DNA of 64,000 nt from Adiantum capillus-veneris. Its lineage: Eukaryota > Streptophyta > Polypodiopsida > Polypodiales > Pteridaceae. The notes beneath the pieces were generated by a model. The model saw only the letters and a list, made by a program, of their open reading frames with translations. It ran no database searches and had not been told where the DNA came from. The first letter of the stretch is position 1. Each line of letters starts with the position of its first letter. The DNA lies in the NCBI GenBank assembly GCA_014529385.2, contig CM043950.1, forward strand, positions 82,532,843 through 82,596,842, in the 5' to 3' direction. Position numbers and translations under genes: made by a program. Positions 35,973 through 46,929 of the stretch are shown in pieces.

Positions 35973-38566
35973 GTATGTTTTGAGTTTCTTGTGCATGTTA
36001 GTGTTTCTTGTTACTGATTTGATACTCTTAATGTTAGATTTTGCTTTATATAGTATTGATTGAGTTTGTATTTTTTATCTCAAGCATTCAAGGTTTGAAT
36101 GTAAATAGTAAATTACTTGAGTTTTTGAATGGTGGATCTGTAGACTAAAACTATAACATTTAATACTCACAAAGACTTAATTACTTAAGAGCTTGAACTC
36201 AATAAGTTTTGGACCTTTTATCAATACCCCCTTGATATGATACATTAGATCGTAGCATGGTTAAATGGTGATGCTTCATAAATTGAACCTAGCTTAGACA
36301 GGTGCTGGAGCCTAAATTTAAACTAACCTTGCTAGAAGGGAGCTTATGTTTGGACTTTGAGAACTAGCATAAGTAATCAATTAGAGCATAGATTAGACAT
36401 GTGGTGGTGGCCGGCCTTAGAGACCAAAATCTTAATGAGCTTGGAAAGGTATTTAAGTACTGCAATTTACTTAGTTTTAGTACTCATTAAATGCATAGCT
36501 TGACAAAAGGTGGACCTTACATGGATCCTAATTTCAAGAGGTGTGGTAGACCTTCAAAACAAGCTCATATAGCTTGGACATGTGGTAGACCTTGCATGAA
36601 GACTAGTTTAGACAAGTGTGGTACACCTTGTAACCAACACCCATTTGTTATATTAGCTTGGACAAGTGGTGGACCTTGCTTTTATGTTTCAATGGAGCAT
36701 ATTTTGGACAGGTGGTAGACCTTGTTTCTCTCCATGCTTCAATGGAGAGAAACTTTAGCTTGGACAAGTGGTGGACCTTGTTTTTATGTTTTAAAGGAGC
36801 ATATTTCGGACAAGTGGTAGACATAGTTTCTCTCCATGGTTCAATGGAACCCACCTTAGACAAGTGAAGTACCTTGAAACCAAACCCCCATAATACAACC
36901 TACTAAATAGGTTGGAAAATTGGTGGGATATGAAACCATCCATGATAGAGCATAGTATAGGTGAAAACGTAGTGGTCCTTATATCAATTACCCATGCATA
37001 GCTTGGACAAGTGGTGGACCTTGATTCTCTCTATGTTTCAATGGATCCTATCTTGGACTAGAGATATATCTTACTTAGTTCCATGCTTCAATGGATTGTA
37101 GCTTGGATAAGGAGTGGAACTTCAAACAAAACTCCACAGCATAGCATATATTAACAATTCATGGGTTTTATAGAGATTGTCTTGCCTATTTTGGAGAGTT
37201 GGTACACCTTTATTCTCCATTCTTCAATGGATCTGAGGTTGGACAAGCGGAGCTGGAGAAGTGGTCAACCTTAAAATGAAACCTCCCATGCTACAACCCA
37301 TCATAGATCGTATATGTAGTGGACCTTGAAACTCTTTTATGTCCCTAGCTTAGAGAAGCATTGCACTCTTGATTATCTCCATACATGAAGGCAAGGTTGG
37401 ACAAGTGGTGGACCTTCAAACCAGAATCTCTATGCAATAATAGGCAAGTGGTGGAGCTTGTTTTCTCCATGTTCCAATGGAGCCTAGCTTAGACAAACAA
37501 TGGAGCTTGCTTCTCTCCATGTTTCAATGGATCCTAGCTTAGAAAAGTGGTGGAGCTTTGCTTCTCTCCATGTTCCAATGGACCATAGCTTAGACAAGTG
37601 GTAGACCTTGAAAAACACCCCCCGTATACAACATATTATGGGGTTTTCATGTTTCAATGGCTCCTAGCTTGGACAAATGGTAGAGCTTGCTTCTCTTTAT
37701 GTTTCAATGGATCCAATCTTAGCCAAGGGGTGGACCTTGAAACAAGAATCCCCCCCCCCATGTACAACGTATTATGGGTTTTGAAAGCACTGGGAGAAAA
37801 TAATAGCTTTGATAAGTGGTGGACCTTGCTTCTCTCCATGCTTCAATGGAGCCGAGGTTGGACACATGTTGGAGAGAAGATGGTTGCCCATGAAATAAGA
37901 CCATGCATGCTATAATCAATCATATGTTGTACACATGGTGGACCTTGCAATTGTTTTATATGCCTAACTTGGACAAGTGGAGGACCCTTGATTACCTCCA
38001 GATATCAACAACAAGCCAAGTTTGGACAAGTGTAGTACCACCAAACCAGAATCTATATGCTACAATAGAGTATAGGTAGGACACGCGATGAACCTTGATA
38101 TCAAACCATCCATGCTACTAGAGATGATAGGTTTCACATGTGGTGGAACCTTGTATCAATGTTCTATGTGTAGTTTTTGACTAGTGATAGACCTTGAAAC
38201 TAATCCCTCTAGGCTACAAGAAAAAAGAGATGGATGAGGAGGCTAGACTACTTTTGTTGCATCAATGCATCCCATGTTACCACATATACTATAGGGTTCT
38301 TGGATAAGTGTTGGATCTTGTGTCAATGCTCCATGTCTAGCTTGGACAAGTGGTGGACCTTGGTTCTCTCTATGCTTCAAATGGGCAATAGATTGGAGAC
38401 ACAGTGGCCTTTTTTTTCCAATGATTTTATTTTTTGGAAACCTTGGAGGCACCATGTAAGAGGCACTCTAAGTCTTCCATACAATGGACCTATTGGACTA
38501 TAAAATAATGATATCTTTCTTTGATATTGTCATTATTTTATGCATAATATTTTCTTCTTTTTGCAG
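35973..38566 (+). other. Gene 2 long intron filled with diverged box repeats
   Basis: GT (35973-35974) to TTGCAG (38566), 2594 bp. Removing it joins exon 2 to the SET exon in frame (phase 1, giving H-T-K-E-L). From about 36400 to 38400 it holds diverged copies of TTGGACAAGTGGTGGACCTT in plus orientation, with the same ATGTTTCAATGGAGC linkers as the upstream array but irregular spacing. Confidence 0.65.
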
Positions 38567-39123
38567 ACACAAAGGAGTTAAGTGATATAAAAACTAGATG
38601 TATTTCACACTATGATTGGCATGAAGATCCTTTTGGGACACCAACTTTTCCTATTCCCAAAGATGTAATTTTCCATATTAACGGTGTGGATTTTGAAGTG
38701 CGACTTTCATGTATTGAAGGAGCTGGTTATGGGCTATTTGTGCATACTACCCTGGAAAGTGGTTTGACTATTCTAAACTATGGAGGGCATAAGTATAGAT
38801 TTCAAGACTGGAAAAAGATATGCAAAATATTTCCAAGAGCTTATAAATATTCTCTTCTAGAGGATCCAAACATAGAAGAAGAGGAAGATCAATCATACAT
38901 TATTGGTTGTGTAGAAGAAGGAAACGTGTCGGGCTATATAAATAGTTCTCACAGTACAAATGTCTGTCCCAACGTACGCTATACATTTGATCCAAATTTT
39001 CCACCTTGGCATAAATGCACCTCTTCACACATCAAGTCAGAAGAATATGGCCATGTATGCATTGAGACTATTTGTCAAGTTGAAGCAGGAGAAGAGTTGT
39101 TTGCTGACTATAACTTTACTTGA
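38567..39123 (+). CDS. Gene 2, exon 3: SET domain
   Basis: The exon begins TKELSDIKTRCISHYDWHED and reaches a SET domain: GAGYGLF (the G-x-G SAM loop), YINSSHSTNVCPNVRY (variant of the N-H-S-x-x-P-N motif), and GEELFADYNF (C-terminal E-x-x-x-D-Y with the catalytic-type Tyr). SET enzymes methylate lysines, usually on histones or ribosomal and Rubisco proteins. The domain is short (about 145 residues) with no visible pre-SET Cys cluster. The TGA at 39121-39123 sits where SET proteins often continue with a C-terminal Cys segment, and the frame goes on with HCKVLYMDG. Substrate cannot be predicted. Confidence 0.75.
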
Positions 39124-39186
39124 CATTGTAAAGTATTGTATATGGATGGAAATCTCAAGTAGAACCAAGAAATCGATGCTTCAAAA

Positions 39187-40212
39187 ATGCAACATACATC
39201 AAAAGAGACTGAAAAGTCCACTCACGAGCTATTGCCAATTGGTACTACGTCATGTAGCGTAGATGTTGAGAAATCCATGCTTACAATTATATTGGATTTA
39301 AATGGTCTATTGTTGAAACGTTCCCCTCAACCATCCTCACACCACAACTCAGTGAAAATGGATTCAAAAAGATATAGTATACTCAGGCCAGGTTGCATCC
39401 AATTCTTGAAGACTATTTTACAAAGGTTTAATGTTGCAATTTGGTCGACAGCTACTAGGAATAATGTGTATCAAATCCTTGCAGCACTAAACAACTTAGC
39501 TGAGGATACATTTCCTTTCTTTTCAATTTGGTCGCAAGATGTTTGCTACACCGCTCAAACTCAAAAATTGTTTAGACCCGACAATCCAAACGTTGAGGCA
39601 ATGTTCAAGCCTCTAGCCAAAATTGCCATGGGGTTTGAATGTGATCCACAAAGAACAGTGCTTATTGATGACTCTCCTTACAAGGGATGTATTTCACCAG
39701 CAAACAATTGCATTTTTCCACCACAATTTGATGCTGAGAAGATGGTTGACAATATGCTCTTGGAGGAGCTACTGCCATACTTGATTCAGCTTGATGAGAG
39801 AAGGGATGTGCGTGATTTAATTGCTTCTAATCGTTATGGACAACCTATAGTGACAAATGATAGTGAATACAAACAAATCATGGAGTATTGGAAGCAAAAA
39901 AATGATGTTTGGTCAGCTAAGGTGTTCTTTACAAGAAGAATACCACCTGCAAAAGGTGACAGAGATGAAACTATCATTGAAGATGCAAGTGACACAAGCC
40001 ACCGCAATGAAATGAGAAGAGCCCAAATACAAGAGATCTTGGCAAAGGAGCGTACACCCATTGAAAGCATGAAGGCGTCACAATTGACCACTTTAGCTAG
40101 GCAATTGGGTTGTAACACAAAAGGAGTTTTGAAGGCAACCACAGCAAAGGCTTATATAAATAAGGTGAAAGCTGAGAACAATCTTCTAAGGCTGGATAGA
40201 AAGCAACCCTAA
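39187..40212 (+). CDS. NIF/FCP1-like HAD phosphatase domain with SAP-like tail
   Basis: An ATG at 39187 opens 341 codons, in the same frame as the SET exon but after two stops (TGA 39121, TAG 39160). Motif I reads TIILDLNGLLLKR; FCP1/SCP phosphatases have D-L-D-G-T-L, so the second Asp, the general acid/base, is Asn. Then come RPGCIQFLKTILQRF, AIWSTATRNNV and VLIDDSPYKG, the other family signatures. The C-terminus (MKASQLTTLARQLGCNTKG, then LKATTAKAYINKV) looks like a SAP-type DNA-binding helix pair. FCP1-like enzymes dephosphorylate the RNA polymerase II tail. Plant relatives with D-L-N-G-L-L exist to my knowledge. It may be a separate gene, or the end of gene 2. Confidence 0.7.
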   Translation: MQHTSKETEKSTHELLPIGTTSCSVDVEKSMLTIILDLNGLLLKRSPQPSSHHNSVKMDSKRYSILRPGCIQFLKTILQRFNVAIWSTATRNNVYQILAALNNLAEDTFPFFSIWSQDVCYTAQTQKLFRPDNPNVEAMFKPLAKIAMGFECDPQRTVLIDDSPYKGCISPANNCIFPPQFDAEKMVDNMLLEELLPYLIQLDERRDVRDLIASNRYGQPIVTNDSEYKQIMEYWKQKNDVWSAKVFFTRRIPPAKGDRDETIIEDASDTSHRNEMRRAQIQEILAKERTPIESMKASQLTTLARQLGCNTKGVLKATTAKAYINKVKAENNLLRLDRKQP

Positions 40213-40450
40213 GGTACTAGTGACATGTCATATATTCTTGATACACATGCTTGAACACTCATGTGCATGGTATCTAACAAATCTTTCTTTTTATTCCTTC
40301 TTGCAGGATCTTACAAAGGATACTACTAGATGGAGCTCAATCAATAGAGATTTTGATATTTTTGCTCAAAATAATGAAGCAGTCACCTACATTTTTTGTT
40401 TATCAATTTCTTGAGAGACTTTATTTTAGTTTGTAATCATCAAATGAAAT
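40213..40450 (+). other. Putative 3' UTR with intron downstream of the NIF-like ORF
   Basis: After the TAA, CCCTAAG|GTACTA could be a donor and CTTCTTGCAG|GATC (about 40306) an acceptor. Downstream sequence has no long frame of its own. The splicing is a suggestion only. Confidence 0.3.
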
Positions 40451-40559
40451 GAAAAGTATCCTTCTTATTAAGATTGTTGATCTTTTTCTTGTTCAAACCT
40501 TTCAATTGTGATTTATAGTTTTGTTAGCATGAGATTGTGCTTTTTTAGTTTGAAAAAAA

Positions 40560-40660
40560 CTGTCAAAGATCCAAGTCTTTTTGGCTTTACTTAAGTTATT
40601 AATTGTGAAAGATCCAAGTCTTTTTGCTTTACTTAAGTTATTGATTGCCTATGTAATAGT
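40560..40660. repeat. Tandem duplication of about 47 bp
   Basis: TCAAAGATCCAAGTCTTTTTGGCTTTACTTAAGTTATT is followed by a second near-identical copy (one G lost). Confidence 0.85.
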
Positions 40661-40714
40661 CCTTAAAACAATATCGGATGGCTTTCTTGCTCCCATGTCT
40701 CACATTGGTCTTTA

Positions 40715-43700
40715 GGTAAGACAAGTGGTGACCTTGAAAGTATGGTCTCATATCTCGATCAAGTGAAGAGACATGAAGCTTAAATATCACTACTATGTAT
40801 CTAGTGTTAAACTCCATCGAGACAAAGACTAGATAGCCAAATTGCAGTCGAGTTTAAGTGAAAAATCCATTTGAGCTAAGGTAAAACTTATAGTGCCTCA
40901 TTTTTCTAGGATTCTACCCCATCAAGGAAGTTAGAATCTAGCACAAACCAATTAAGACTCTTTTGGAGCCTAGATAGGACAATTCGTGGAACTTATGAAA
41001 CTTATTATTGAGTTAGAGTCTAGTTTAGATAAGCAAAAGATCTTCAAACCAGCACTTGACTTTCTTACTATTCAATATTCAAAGTCCCTTGAGGCTAACA
41101 AATTACATACCCACTTGTAACCTAACTAATGAGTAATTATATAGATCTAAGCAAGTATATATAATGAGTCTTCAAACTAATAATCCAAGGGAAGAGAGTA
41201 GCAAGGTCCACTACTTGTCCAAGCTCAGCTCTAGACAACATAGAAAGATGCTAGTTCTACTAATTGTCTAATTATAGGCATGGAGAAATGATAGAAGGTT
41301 GACCACTTGTCCAACCTATCATCTCTAGTAAGATGGGAGGTTTGGCCTTAAGATTCACCATGTAACCAACCTATACATCATTGTATTATGAAGAGTAAAA
41401 AAGCAAAGCTCCACCACTTGTCCAAGCTAGTTCTAAAATCCACATGGAGATAAGCAAGCTCCACCATTTGTCGAATCTCTCTTCCATTAAAACATGAAAA
41501 AACTCAGCTATGTTGTACAAGGGGGACTTTTTTCCAAGGTCCACCACTTGTCCAAGCTAGGATCCCTAGTAGCACGAGTGGTTTGGTCTCAAGATACACC
41601 ACTTGTACACTCTATGTCATTATATTAAGAAGAACTATGTATTAAGGTCCACCACTTGTCCAACCTATAAGGTTATATCTTAAATGGTATCCTTTCTCAC
41701 CACTTGAAATGCCCATGATATGTTTTACACGGGGGTTTCATTCCAAGGTCCACCACTTGTCCAAGCTAACTCTATTCAAACATAGAGAGAAGCAAAGGTC
41801 CACCACTTGTCCAAGCTAACTCTATTCAAACATAGAGAGAAGCAAAGGTTCACCACTTGTCAAAGCTAGGCTCCGTTGAAGTATGGAGAGAAGTAACCTC
41901 CATCATTTTTCCAAGATAGGTGCCATTCAAACATGGAAAGAATCAAGATCTACCATGTCTCCGAGATTCTAGGCTCCATTGAAACACCCTAAAACCATGA
42001 TATTTTGTACATGGGGTGTTTACATTCAAGGTCTACCACTTCTCTAACGTATTATACCTAGTAGCATGAGTGATTTGGTCTTAAGATTCACCACTTATCC
42101 ACTCTATGTCATTATATTAAGAATAACTGGGTGTTAAGGTCCACCACTTGTCCAACCTATAAGGGTATATCTTAAATGGTATCCTTCACCACTTGTCAAG
42201 GTCCATCACCACTTTTCCAACCTATAAGGTTATATCTTGAATGATATTTTTCCTCATCACTTGTAATGTCCATGCTATGTTTTACAAAGGGGTTTTGTTC
42301 CAAGACCCACCACTTGTCCAAGCTAACTCTATTAAAACATAGAGAGAAGCAAAGGTCCACCACTTGTCCAAGATAGGCTCCATTGAAACATGGAGAGAAG
42401 GATGATCCACCATTTCTCCAAGATAGGTTCCATTGAAACATTGAGAGAAGCAATCTCCACCATGTCTCCAAGCTAGGCTCCATTGAAATACCCTAAACCC
42501 ATAATTTTGTACATGAGGGGTTTACATTCAAGGTCCACCACTTGTCCAACCTATTATCCCTAGTAGCAAGAGTGGTTTGGTCTCAAGATTCACCACTTGT
42601 ACACTCTATGTCATTATATTAAGAAGAAATATGTGTTAAGGTCCACCACTTGTCCAGCCTATAAGGTTATATTTTAAATAGTATCCTTTCTCACCACTTG
42701 AAATGCCCATGATATGTTTTACATGGGGGTTTCATTCCAAGGTCCACCACTTGTCCAAGCTAACTCTATTAAAACATATAGAGAAAGAAAGGTCCACCAC
42801 TTGTCCAAGCTAGGCTCATTGAAACATGGAGAGAAGGAACCTCCACTGTTTCTCCTAGATAGGCTCCATTGAAACATGGAGAGAAATAAGCTCCACCATG
42901 TCTCCAAGTTGCTAGGCTCCATTGAAATACCCAATACCCATAATTTTTTGTACATGGGGGGTTTACATTCAAGGTTCACCACTTGTCCAACCTATTATCC
43001 CTAGTAGGTTTGGTCTCATGATTCACCACTTGTCCACTCTATGTCATTATATTAAGAGGAATTAGGTGTTAAGGTCCACCACTTGTCCAACCTATAATGT
43101 TATAGCTTGAATGGTATTTTTTCTCACCACTTGTAATGCCCATGACATGATTTACATGGGGGTTTTGTTCCAAGGTACACCACTTGTCCAAGATAAATCT
43201 ATTGAAACATAGAGAGAAACAAAGGTCCACCACTTTTCCAAGCTAGGCTGCATTGAAACATGGACCTTAATACCAAATTATTTCTAGTAGCATGAGTGAT
43301 ATTTTGTACATGGGGCGTTTACATTCAAGGTCCACCACTTGTCCAACCTATTTCCCTAGTAGGTTTGGTCCCAATTTCACCACTTATCCACTCTATGTCA
43401 TTATATTAAGAATAATTGGGTGTTAAGGTCCACCACTTGTCCAACCTATAAGGTTATATATTGAATGGTATTTTTTCTCACCACTTGTAATGCCCATGAT
43501 ATGTTTTACATGGGGTTTTTGTTCCAAGGTCCACCACTTTTCCAAGATAACTCTATTCAAACATAGAGAGAAACAAAGGTCCACCACTTGTCCAAGCTAG
43601 GCTCCATTGAAACATGGAGAGAATGATGCTGCACCATTTATCCAAGATAGGCTGCATTGAAACATGGAGAGAAGCAAGCTTTACCATGTTTCCAAGCTAG

Positions 43701-45110
43701 GCTCCATTGAAACACTCTAGGGGGTTTTATTTCAAGGCCCACCACTTGTTTAACCTATTATCCCTAGTAGCATGAGTGGTTTGGTTTCAAGATTCACCAC
43801 TTGTACACTCTATGTCATTATATTGTGTTAAGGTCCACCACTTGTCCAACCTATAAGGTTATATCTTAAATGGTATCCTTTCTCGCCACTTGAAATGCCC
43901 ATGATATGTTTTACATGGGAGTTTCATTCCAAGATCCACCACTTGTCCAAGCTAACCATATTCAAACATAGAGAGAAACAAAGGTCCACGACTTGTCCAA
44001 GCTAGGCTCCATTGAAACATGGAGAGAAGGAACCTCCACCATTTCTCCTAGATAGGCTCCATTAAAACATGGAGAGAAGTAAGTTCCACCATGTCTCCAA
44101 GATGCTAGGCTCCATTGAAATACGCAAAACCCATGATATTTTGTACATGGGTGATTTACATTCAAGGTCAACCATTTCTCCAACCTATTATCCCTAGTAG
44201 GTTTGGTCTCACAATTCACCACTTTTCCACTATATGTCATTATAATAAGAGGAATTGGGTGCTAAGGTCCACCACTTGTCCAGCCTATAAGGTTATACCT
44301 TGAATGGTATTTTTTCTCACCACTTGTAATGCCCATGACATGCTTTACATGGGGGTTTTGTTCCAAGGTTCACCACTTGTCCAAGCAAATTCTATTGAAA
44401 CATAGAGAGAAACAAAGGTCCACCACTTTTCCAAGCTAGGCTCCATTGAAACATGGACCTTAATACCAAATTATTCCTAGTAGCATGAGTAATATTTTGT
44501 ACATGGGGGGTTTGCATTCAAGGTCCACCACTTGTCCAACGTACTTTTCCTAGTAGGTTTGGTCGCAAGATTCACCACTTGTCCACTCTATGTCATTATA
44601 TTAATAATAATTGGGTGTTAAGGTCCACCACTTTTCCAACCTATAAGGTTATATATTGAATGGTATTTTTTTCACCACTTGTAATGTCCATGATATGTTT
44701 TACATGGGGATTTTTTCCAAGGTCCACCACTTGTCCAAGCTAAATCTGTTCAAACATAGAGAGAAACAAACGTGCACCACTTGTCCAAGCTAGGCTCCAT
44801 TGAAACATGGAGAGAATGATGCTCCACCATTTATCCAAGATAGACTCCATTGAAACATGGAGAGAAGTAAGCTCCACCATGTTTCCAAGATGCTAGAGTC
44901 CATTGAAATACCCAAAACCCCTGATACTTTGTACATGGGGGGTTTACATTCAAGGTCCACCACTTGTCCAACCTATTATCCCTAGTAGCATGAGTGGCTT
45001 GGTCTCAGGATTCACCACTTGTCCACTCTATATCATTATATTAAGAAAAATTGGGTTTCCATATCTAAATGGATCTTTGCTTGGATAAGTGGTAGACCTT
45101 GAGACCTAAA
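40715..45110 (-). repeat. Box array in inverted orientation, right of gene 2
   Basis: Apart from a first plus-oriented remnant near 40716, the boxes read AAGGTCCACCACTTGTCCAA, the reverse complement of the 22-33 kb array. The unit landmark TTTTACATGGGGGTTT recurs near 41728, 42283, 42719, 43153, 43505, 43912, 44346 and 44699, so units are about 350-550 bp and less regular than on the left. Many 20-60 bp deletions are visible. The block lies between the two NIF-like ORFs. No gene inside. Confidence 0.9.
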
Positions 45111-45392
45111 TACCCATTCTACACTAGAGCATTGGTTAAGCCTTATACACTTCAAGCATACCTTTAACAAAAGTAGTAGTTATTAGTTGACTTAAGTCTA
45201 GTTGAACTCCATGGTATTGAGACTAAGAGAGAGTGTAGCATAAAAAAGAGTCAGGATTTTAATTTGACTTTCTTTCTATTAATGAGTAGATCATAGATGG
45301 ATTTTGGTATCTAATAAAACCTTAGGGTAGACAATGTAAAACTCATGTCTATTGTTGTGTTTGCATTAAGTGTTCTTGTTCTTTAATTTCAG

Positions 45393-46167
45393 AACCATTA
45401 CAGAAAAATGGATTGGCTATATGCTGGCATAAATTGAAGAAAACTATTGAATTACCCATCCAACCTCCTCCAAGACCTTGTCCAAGAATGAATCACCTCC
45501 TTATCACCTACCACTTGCTTTCAAGGACATCAAAAGAGTACTTATCTTGGATCTAGAGGGGTTACTTCTCAAGACAGTTGAAATGAAACATGGAGATTCT
45601 ATGCCATCTTGGGCTCAACACATGCGACTTGTGGAGGACAAAGATGAAGTTTATCATGTGGTGCGACCAGACGCACAAAGTTTTTTGGATTTTTGTGCTG
45701 AATACTTTGAGCTATGGATATGGAGTTGCTATAACTTAACAAGGGTGCAACGCATCACACAAAAATGTTTTCCTGAGCAGTATACCAAGTTCAAGGTGTT
45801 TATGAGTAACAAAAATTGCCAAAATCCAAATATCATGTTAGGATTTACAAGGGTTTATCACAAAAATCTGAGTGATATTTGGAAGATATTTGAGGATTTG
45901 GATGCAAACAATACCTTAATTTTTGATGACACTCCATATAGGGTGATGTGGAACATGCCAGGGACATATCTTATATTTCCAAAGATGTGGAGGCAAACTT
46001 CCGAGCAACTTCAAAACTTCTTGCAGAGAACCATAATTCCATGGTTGGTAGGATGGTTGTATGCAAGAGATAAGAGAGTCTATACATACAACACAATTGT
46101 AAATCAGTATAGTGATTCTGAGACAAATTATGTCCTTGGTGTGTACTTGTCAACACGAAAGCATTGA
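45393..46167 (+). pseudogene. Second NIF/FCP1-like domain exon with a frameshift
   Basis: A TTAATTTCAG acceptor (45391-45392) is followed by an open frame reading KNGLAICWHKLKKTIELP. Near 45475-45485 the frame must shift to continue into the NIF domain. Motif I is VLILDLEGLLLKT, with Glu replacing the second Asp of D-x-D-G-T. RPDAQSFLDFCAEYF, LWIWSCYNLTRVQ and TLIFDDTPYR follow. The domain ends with WLYARDKRVYTYN before the stop at 46167. It resembles the NIF-like ORF at 39.2-40.2 kb but is clearly diverged. There is no ATG in frame ahead of the domain, so the true start is in an unseen exon or the copy is broken. Both copies lack the usual acid/base Asp. Confidence 0.6.
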
Positions 46168-46929
46168 ATAAATATGGCTATAAGATGCTTTTTTTATTCT
46201 AGTGTGTATCTTTCAACATTTGTATAATTTGATATAGTCTTTTTTTTTTTTTTAAAGGTGTGTCAATTTTATGAACACTTGAATGGAGTGCACCCTACTC
46301 TAAGGGGACTTCAATGTACTATTGGAGTGCATCCTATTGTAAGGGGACTCTGATGTATTGCTAGAGTGCACCCAAATTTTTGGGGACTCATTTTTTATTT
46401 GATTGGGGCCTATGTTGGGTCATATAGTAAAAGAAATTCATTTTTTGTCAATTCATATCGAGGTTGCATTTATTTGGAACTATGAAAGAATTGATGTTTG
46501 ATGTCAAAATAAAACTTGTAAGTGTGGATCAGAGAATTCATGGACTTTAAATATGTGAGAGGGATCTTTTTCTTGGGCACAAATGTTTGCTTCAAGAATT
46601 TTGTCATTACATACTTTATGTGAAAGAGTTTTAGAACCTAAAAGACTTTGAAAACAAAACTATGGAATCTAAGTGCATGTATTCTTGAATGGCTTGAAAG
46701 TTGATGTATACATGCATGTCGCCTTGATGAAGATTTAGATCTGACAAGATGGAAAGATATAATTCTTGGACGTTACCTTTGTCAATTTGGTAATAACATA
46801 TTTAACTTTCTTTTAATATGGGTGGAAAATATATTATTATGTGCATTTGGAACCTAATTGCTTGACCTTCAAACCAAGATTCCTATGTTATTTTTTCATA
46901 TACTTTTTTGTACTGAATTAAGATTGTGA
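46168..46929. other. Spacer with a 45-bp tandem repeat, no gene seen
   Basis: At 46281-46390 the phrase GGAGTGCACCCTACTCTAAG is repeated about three times with changes. The rest shows no coding signal. A T-run lies at 46240-46252. Confidence 0.6.

Noticed and set aside
33326-46167. Endogenous giant-virus segment (methyltransferase-like, SET and NIF genes all occur in large DNA viruses)
   Set aside because: There is no capsid, polymerase or other viral hallmark gene, and the genes have spliceosomal introns filled with satellite. Kept only as one possible remote origin.
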